Part shown: piece after piece, positions 8,704 to 16,400 of the stretch
How the letters are laid out: each line of letters begins with the position of its first letter
Numbering within the stretch: the first letter of the stretch is position 1
Source: Candidatus Heimdallarchaeota archaeon
GTDB lineage: Archaea > Asgardarchaeota > Heimdallarchaeia > Heimdallarchaeales > Kariarchaeaceae
DNA length: 41,656 nucleotides
Assembly (NCBI GenBank): GCA_021399405.1
Contig: JAAFKL010000403.1
Span: 1 to 41,656, forward strand
Direction: 5' to 3'
The notes under the pieces: generated by a model
Told to the model about the DNA's origin: nothing
Database searches by the model: none
What the model saw: the letters and a program-made list of their open reading frames with translations, nothing else
Program-made: the position numbers and the translations under genes

Positions 8704-9672
8704 TTAGTTATTCTCAATAAATTGAATTAATAGTTCTGCAAGTTCAGAACCTTTGTCTTCTTGTAAAAAGTGACCAGCATTTTCTGTGGTATGATGATTT
8801 ATATCTGCCGCACCTGGAACACCCCTCTGGAATAATTTATGTCCGCCCCTGGTAATTGGGTCTTTATCACTGAATGCAGTCATAAATGGTTTATTCCATG
8901 TCTTAAATGTTGTATCCCATACTTTTTGATTTTTCCTTAATTGGGATGTAACTAACATTGGCATTACTCTGGGTCCAGCTTTATATGAATCATCTGGAAA
9001 AGGTGCATTGTATGCTTTTACCTCTTCCTCAGATAATTCAGTTACTGTTGCTCCTTGAATTATATCTCCAACACGAAAATCATCGATTGATTGTGAGTAT
9101 GCTACCCATGATTCAAATCCTGGATTTTCTGATAAATATTTCCCATCCACTTTTCCTAAACTTTTGATTTTTCGTTTGAATAATGTATGACCAAACCAAC
9201 CTTTCCATCCTTTAGCCTTTGTAAAACCAGTATTTGCAGCCATGATACGAGAGAAGAGTAATGGTAAATTATGGACAACCCGTAATCCTATCAATCCACC
9301 CCAATCTTGAATAAATAAACTGATATTTGTTAAATCTAATAATTTTACAAATTCAGTTACTACAGATACATGCAAATCATACGAATGGTCGTTCTGATTA
9401 GTAAGCTTATCCGATCTCCCGAAACCAATTAAATCGGGTGCAATAACTCTATACCCCTTTTCAACCAAAGTTGGTATCATTTTACGATATAAATAACTCC
9501 AAGATGGCTCTCCATGAAGAAGTAATATTACATTTCCACTAGGTGGCCCAGCATCAACATAATGAACTCTCAGTTCATTTATTGTTACGTAATTTGGTTT
9601 GTAAGAAAAATCAGATAAGTTATCGAATCTCTCATCTGGAGTTCTTAAAATAGAATATCCCACAGTAATCAT
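8704..9672 (-). CDS. Alpha/beta hydrolase, haloalkane-dehalogenase-like
   Basis: The 322-residue cytoplasmic alpha/beta hydrolase resembles haloalkane dehalogenases of subfamily I (DhlA/DhmA type), which cleave carbon-halogen bonds hydrolytically. The oxyanion region is LLHGEPSWSYLYR (51-63). The nucleophile elbow is QDWGG, giving Asp123 followed by Trp124, the aspartate plus halide-binding tryptophan pair of that family. The acid is probably Asp269 or Asp271 (FSDKDPIT), and the base is His301 (AGHFLQED). An Asp rather than Ser nucleophile excludes ordinary esterases; epoxide hydrolases share Asp but normally lack this Trp pattern. The natural substrate is uncertain. The ATG at 9672 has a TATA-like box 23 bases upstream, so the gene is probably transcribed apart from the PPTase gene before it. 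Confidence 0.85.
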   Translation of the reverse strand: MITVGYSILRTPDERFDNLSDFSYKPNYVTINELRVHYVDAGPPSGNVILLLHGEPSWSYLYRKMIPTLVEKGYRVIAPDLIGFGRSDKLTNQNDHSYDLHVSVVTEFVKLLDLTNISLFIQDWGGLIGLRVVHNLPLLFSRIMAANTGFTKAKGWKGWFGHTLFKRKIKSLGKVDGKYLSENPGFESWVAYSQSIDDFRVGDIIQGATVTELSEEEVKAYNAPFPDDSYKAGPRVMPMLVTSQLRKNQKVWDTTFKTWNKPFMTAFSDKDPITRGGHKLFQRGVPGAADINHHTTENAGHFLQEDKGSELAELLIQFIENN

Positions 9673-9690
9673 TTTTTTTTAATTTAGCTT

Positions 9691-9700
9691 GTTATAAATT
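9691..9700 (-). promoter_or_regulatory. TATA-like box of the haloalkane-dehalogenase-like gene
   Basis: Minus-strand AATTTATAAC, centred about 23 bases before the ATG at 9672. A run of ten T (A on the minus strand) lies between box and start. Confidence 0.45.
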
Positions 9701-9745
9701 ATCGGAACGGGAATTATAATATTCCAGAAATAACCTCGACTTATT

Positions 9746-10372
9746 TCAGAAGGGAAATTTAGAAGAAATAGTTACAACGAAATTTGATCCAACATAACTT
9801 TCACAAATGCTTTTACCTTGTGGTGATACTACAATTGATGTAGATTTTTGATGGTTAAAATTCTGCAAATCACTTACAATAACTCCATGTAAATCGGTTC
9901 TCAACCCGATCCTCATTCGTTTAAGATGAGCTTCTTTCATGGTCCAAAGCATTGTTAGAAAATTATGATCAGCATTATGAAGGTCATATTTTTCGACTTC
10001 ACCTAATGAAAATGACTCATCAATGAAGGCAGGATGTCTTTTTGAAATTAACTCTAAATCAATTGTATTATCTTTCACAGTGGAAAGAGCCATCCCGTTA
10101 GAGTGGGATATAGAAACATGCGTCTTAATATTATTAACAAAAGCAAATGGACTGCGATTTTCATCTTTTAAGATTTCAATAGTATTGAAAGGAATTCCAA
10201 GCACATATGATAAAGAGAATTTTGCAGCAATACGTCCAGCAAGCCATTCATTTCTTTTCTTAGGAATTTTAAAATTATCAAATCTCTCTTTTTCCTTTGG
10301 TAAAAGAAGAGAATTTATGAAATTCTGAGTAACATTAGCTAGCGCATCAACTTCGATTGAAACAATTTTCAA
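9746..10372 (-). CDS. Sfp-type 4'-phosphopantetheinyl transferase
   Basis: This enzyme moves the phosphopantetheine arm from coenzyme A to carrier domains, turning apo-ACP into holo-ACP. The 208 residues carry the Sfp/AcpT motifs: KKRNEWLAGRIAAK (38-51), SISHSNGMAL (87-96), the magnesium-binding pair Asp105 and Glu107 (DLELI), and WTMKEAHLK (143-151) with Lys146 and Glu147. The canonical sequence around the first acidic residue is usually GID or GVD; here it is TID. It is the gene directly downstream of the giant synthase, 32 bases after its stop and on the same strand, so its partner is almost certainly that synthase. The start is TTG at 10372; no better in-frame start exists. Archaea without carrier-protein pathways do not need this enzyme, which strengthens the link. 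Confidence 0.9.
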   Translation of the reverse strand: MKIVSIEVDALANVTQNFINSLLLPKEKERFDNFKIPKKRNEWLAGRIAAKFSLSYVLGIPFNTIEILKDENRSPFAFVNNIKTHVSISHSNGMALSTVKDNTIDLELISKRHPAFIDESFSLGEVEKYDLHNADHNFLTMLWTMKEAHLKRMRIGLRTDLHGVIVSDLQNFNHQKSTSIVVSPQGKSICESYVGSNFVVTISSKFPF

Positions 10373-10384
10373 TTGATGTAACCC

Positions 10385-10405
10385 GCTGAGATATTTTACC
10401 TCAGC
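10385..10405 (-). other. Small hairpin between synthase and PPTase genes
   Basis: GCTGAG and CTCAGC arms (10385-10390 and 10400-10405) with a nine-base loop form a six-pair hairpin that touches the last base of the synthase stop codon and lies 12 bases before the PPTase start. No T-run follows, so I do not call it a terminator. It might affect translation of the second gene. Confidence 0.3.
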
Positions 10406-13400
10406 TAATTCACTTTTTTTTGGATCTTGACATCTAGTGTCTCCAGATCCCCAGTATGAATCATTTCATACTCTTCCATCTTAATCAAAACATTTCCATC
10501 TTCATCAACGATATCAACATCATAGTAAGAATACATATCATTAGTTCTCAAGTATTGTACGATTATATATTTGGGAGAATTACCTAAATGAAACACTGTC
10601 AATTGTTTTATCCCTGAAGGTAATCCCATTTGCTTTTGGGTAAGCATTAAGTGCAATCCAGCCGTTTGAAATCCGGCCTCTATTGCGAGTGGATCTATTT
10701 CCAATTCACTATCATCTGTAAACATAGTTTTCTTTGGTCGATTGAATGTTGATATTGCCGAAACCTCAGTAACCTCATTTAACTTTTTGATGACTTGATA
10801 GCTAGGGCCATGGAAGAATAATTTATAGATTTGTTTGGATGACATTACTGAAGCTATTTTTACCAATTCTAAGTTTGATTTATTTGTAGAAGGAAAACCT
10901 GGAGTTCTATTAGAATTAATTGTTATCATTTCAAAATGTTCTCTGAGATCACCTAATTGCTTTCCATCAGGACCTATGAATTTTGATTTTAAGTAATATT
11001 TAGATGTTTCATCTTCTCTTGAAATAATTAATTCCAGATCCTTGTCATGAGGTAGTTTGACTGGAGATTTAAATTTCACATCATGCAAATGAAATACTGT
11101 ATTGTCTTCTATTGCTCTTGACATTTCTGCAATAGTTTCTAATCCCATGACACCTGGTAAAACAGCTTTACCTTCAATTCGATGATCATCCAAATAACTA
11201 TCTCTTTCCAATGAAATAGTTCTATAAGCTTGAAGTTTCTTTTTATCTAGATTATCAATCATAACTGTGGGATGTTCTTTTCCCTTGTACCAATTTGTTT
11301 GATTTGTTAACGCGCCTAGTTCGCCTGAAATCACAACTTCAACTTCTTTACCATGTTCTATTTCTTGGATGGCTCTGTTGATCCCTTTATCTAGGGGTAT
11401 CGCAGTTAATCCGAGAGCTGATAGTATAGTCATTGCAGAACCACGTGTTGCCATACCCACATCAGCCCATGCAGACCAATCAATAGCAGTAGCATTAACT
11501 CCTTTATCAGATAATTCTCTACATCTTTTGGCTAAATATTCATTTGCAGCTGAATAATCTGCTTGTGTAGCATTACCAAATCGTCCAGCAATTGATGTAA
11601 ATAGAAGGACACGTTTCAGATTTCCAGGTTCCAAAAATTTGTATATGTTTTCAAATCCGTCAACTTTGACAGAGTATACCAATTCGAACTCTTTTTGAGA
11701 TTTGGAAATAGTTGGACGTGAAATCTCTAAACCCGCGCCATGAATAAAATGAGTAATTCCATTTATGTTTATTTGGTCATTCAATTTTTTCATTATGAGG
11801 TTAACTGCCTTTGTGGAGGCGATATCCACACTTTCATAGTAGACAGTTGCACCCAAATCTTGTAACTCTTTTTTATGTCTCCATACTTGAGCTGATTTGT
11901 AAATTACAGACCATTCTTTCTCGAGAACTACTGGTGTAACCTTCTTGCCTGCACTTTTCAAATCTTCTTTGAGTAGTTCTTTTCTTTCTCTCAGCTCGCT
12001 TTCAGAAAGATTTGCTATAATTTCCGCATCACTGCGAATATTAGTTCTACCAAGTAAAATAATTGTAGTACCTTTTGTTATGATATTTTTAATAATCTCA
12101 TAGGTAATTCCTTGAGCTCCACCTGTTGCTAGTAATATGTCAAACTTACTCAATTTCCAACTCGATTCTGGTAAATCTTCACTTTGTAATGCAACTTCCA
12201 GTCGATTGTTGTTGCGATAAATAACTTCAACACCATCAGTCAAGAGTTCTTTATTCAATTGAGTTTCTTTTTCATATAACACAATCTTTGCTTGGATTTG
12301 AGGAAACTCCTTTGAAATAGATTTGAATAAACCACCGATTGCCCCTTGAATTGGATTTAATTGATGGATCGGAGTAATTTCAGTCTTTTTGGATTTTACA
12401 GCAATAAATAAACCAGTTAGATTATCCAAATTAGATTTAATGACACTGTATAACTTCGAAATTGATCCAATTGACGTCTTGGTTGGATTAATTAGTAACA
12501 AACTCGAATTTGATTCTAACTTCTCGTTGGATTTCAGAACCGGAATTACATTCAATCCCAAGTTTTCTGCAAGACTATCTAATGCCTTGTTCTTACGAGA
12601 AACCATAATCCCATTCAGTTTACCATTGCTTGAACCTAATTTCTTTTTGTTATATCGGATTGTGTATCGATAGGTAGGAATTCCTGATTTTGGTATATCT
12701 ATATCCATAGAAGTGGATTCAGCAATGTCCCCTATATCTCCAGCGTTTTGAAAAATTAAATCAGATATTTTATGAATTGTGTTGTATTCTCCAAGCTCCA
12801 TGCTTTCAATTCTAGAAACTGAGAATTCTTCACGAGCCATTCCAAACAGCTCTGCCTGCTTCACTGTATCTATTCCAAGGTCTGCTTCCATATCTAACTC
12901 TGGATCAAGCATATCAATAGGGTAACCTGTTTTTTCCGCAATGATTTCTGTAATTCTTTGCAAAACTTGAGTTTCTGTAACTCCAGTTACTGTTTTTTGT
13001 GCTTGTGGTTTTACTTTCGCTTTGTCAACTTGCTTTGTTTTAGGAGATTGACTTTCCTTAAATAAATCAGAGATAAAATTAATCTCTGATATATTAGATA
13101 AATCAACACCAAGATTTAATTCATTGTTAATTTTATTAATAAGGTCTGCTAAAGCTTCTTCATCCTGTCCTAGATCATCACGAAATGAAACCATCTCATT
13201 AAGTAAAGATTCGGGATAGCCCGTATATTCAGCAATAATAGATTGAACTTTGTTTAAAAGATTGTCATCAACTGAAATTTGAGTTGGCATAGCTTGTTTT
13301 ACAGGCTTGGAAACTGGTTTTTGAATAGTCTTTTTGGTTACATCCGAGCTTGATTGAGGAGACGCCACACCACCAGATTGCGACATTACAAAATCAGCTA

Positions 13401-16400
13401 CAGCCGAAATTGTTGGATAATCGCTGATTTGAATATCTCCGAGTCTTTCAATTTGATATTGTTCTCTAACCATACCAAACAGCTCTGCTTGTTTCACAGT
13501 ATCGATTCCAAGGTCTGCTTCCATGTCCAACTCAGGATCAAGCATATCAACAGGGTATCCTGTTTTTTCAGCTATAACATCAAGAATTTCACTGAGGACC
13601 TTATCTCGATCTAAATCACTTTCAACTGTAGTAATAGAATCTTGCGACGGAGTAACTTTAGTTACAACTGAGTCAGTTCCTGATTCTTCTGTGAAATAGT
13701 CTGCGATGGCATTTATTGTTGGAAAGTCTGCAATTTGAACACCTTCCTCTCTTTCTAAATTATATTCTTCACGAAGCAAACCAAATATCTCAGCCTGCTT
13801 CACTGTATCTATTCCAAGGTCTGCTTCCATATCTAACTCAGGATCAAGTAGATCAACTGGATATCCAGTCTTTTCAGCAATTATTTCAATTATTTTATTT
13901 TTTACATTATCAGATGGTATTGACTTTCGTTCTGGCAATGGTTTTGAAACTGATTTAGGCTTAGTTTGTACTGGTGATGATACAATTCTTGGTTTTGGTT
14001 TGACGATTTTTTGAGGAGTTGGCTGCTTAACAATTTTAGATTGAAATTTAATACCTTCAATCCCTTTATCCTTTAATCTCAGTGTCTTACCGAGTTTGAT
14101 AAGATCAGTTCTTTTACCACCTAAAGTTTCTAACCAACCATCGTATTGTAAACCAAATCTATTTCCACTACTACGTTTTTTAAACAACGCTAAAGCAATT
14201 TGTGAACCAAATCCTGCAGCTAATCTTAAAGTGTAATTGACAGTAACATTTTCTCCCTGAGATAATCGAAGGGGTCCAAGCTCCTCATCTCCCTCTTTGA
14301 AATTTGCGATTGGAGGTATTTTTCCAACCTCCATGGATTTTATTGCAACTACATCTTCAATCCCCGCACCCATAGCGTGTCCAGTGAAACCTTTTGTGTT
14401 AGCAATTATTATGTTTGACACACCATCTCCAAATGTATCTCTAAGTGCTCGAATTTCAGCTCCAGCAGAGCCACCTCGTGCAGGGGTATATGTTTCATGG
14501 CTCATAAACATCATGGATTTAGCCATTTCATCTGCGGGTATTCCATGTGCTTGTTCCATTTGCTTGATAAAGTTTTGAACTGATTCACTAACATGATTAA
14601 TATCTAAACGTGTACCATGAAAACTACTATTAGCATAATATGCACCAAGAAGTTCCACTAATGGGGTAACACCTCTTCTCTGAGCTTCGGATTCAGTTTC
14701 TACGACTAAAGCCGCAGCACCCATACCGATTATTAATCCTTCTCTTCTCCTGTCAAATGGTAAAGCTGCTTCCTCAACATTCTTCTTGGTGGTTGCCGCT
14801 CCAGAGGCTAAGAATCCTGTTCCGACCCATGGTAATATTGTGTCGCTGGAAATATTATCTCCTGAAATGACAATAACTCTCTTACATCTACCCGATCTCA
14901 ACCAATCATTCGCCACTCCAAGTGCTTGGGTAGTTGATGCACATGCGGCATTAACATGAGTATTGGGTCCTCTTGCTCTAATTAATTGAGCAAACTGTGA
15001 ATGACCCATTGTTAAAATATTAAGGAGAAATTTACGATTGAAATGATAATCAAGATCATTTTTCTCCAACTCGGTTAATTCTTTCTCAATCTTATTTAGT
15101 AGGTAATTCTTCTCCTTATCATTAGATATTTTTCTTGTAATTTCTGAATATAACTCTGATAGTAGCCGTTTTGAATTATCAATGTATTTCTGATCATTGA
15201 AATTTTGTATTTCTTCAGATAATTTGTCTACACCTGGAAATGAAGAAGCAAATATTACACCAGTTTCATCTTGTAATTCTTCGGGAAGGACCCAAGGACC
15301 AGGCAAATAAGAACCAGTTGTTGTTTTCTTATAACTTCTAACTAGTGGTATTCCAGCATCTCGTAGAGCTAATAATCCTGCAGCAATTGCTAATTCCGTA
15401 GTTGTATCATAGGTATCTGCAATCCCATCTGCAATTTGGAATTCTTCGACAAGATCAAATTTACCCATTTGTCCTGCTAAATTTAGCACTTCGTCATAAC
15501 TGGTCGGGGAATGAAATACCGGTTCTGATCCACTCTTTTTGATTAATCTCACTATTTTTTTCTCAAACTGTGCTTCTAATTTTGATTGTGGAATCCTATC
15601 GATAAGATTTTCTCCATTTAGAATTCTATCGAAATTATTTTCATCAAACACTTCTTTATACAAACCAGGTAATCCGACCCCAATTCCAGTAATAACAATA
15701 TTTTCCAAATTTAAATTAAGTTTGTATACTTTAGTTGAATCTGATTTTAGATACTGAACTGTTTGCTCCATGAATTCTTTGAAAGCATGCGGATGTAAAT
15801 CATATGTGACTTGTTGTGCCTTACTTGTGGCCGACGTGAAAATTTGGGATGTAATCATAGCATCAGATCTAGAAACAAACTCAGATTGACAATCCCCTAG
15901 TTTACCGTTTTGTGGCCATCGATATTCAGGAACAAATATATTTGAATTTGCTCCAAATGATTTTAATGGTAATCCCACTGCACCAGCAGCCGCAATTGCT
16001 TCATTAAATGTCTGTATTCCTCCTTTCTTGGGATGATTACAAGATACAGTTAATGCATTCCTATCTCCAATTATATCGGCAACAAAACCAGATAATGCTT
16101 TCTTAGGTCCTACTTCAAAAAATATTGTTGCACCTTCATTGTGCATTGATTTAACTTGAGAAGTCCATTCAACAGCGGAGCCTACTTGTTTCTTTAATAA
16201 TTCTCTAATTTTCTCAGGATTCTTTGGGAAGAAACTACCACTAACATTGGACGTAATTGGTATTTTTGGTTTTTTGAACTTGATTGTCCCTAAATATTCA
16301 GACAGAGGTTCTGCTGCAGGGGCAACAATTTTTGTGTGAAATGCTGCAGACACGGATAATTGTATAGCTGACATACCTCGAGCTTCAAATTCTTTAATTG

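Noticed and set aside
12800..13900. Tandem repeats as a CRISPR array
   Set aside because: The repeats are in frame, encode carrier-domain cores and are separated by coding linkers of about 100 residues rather than short spacers.
14100..15740. KS2 as a chain-length factor
   Set aside because: A chain-length factor lacks the active-site cysteine, while Cys1290 and both histidines are present.
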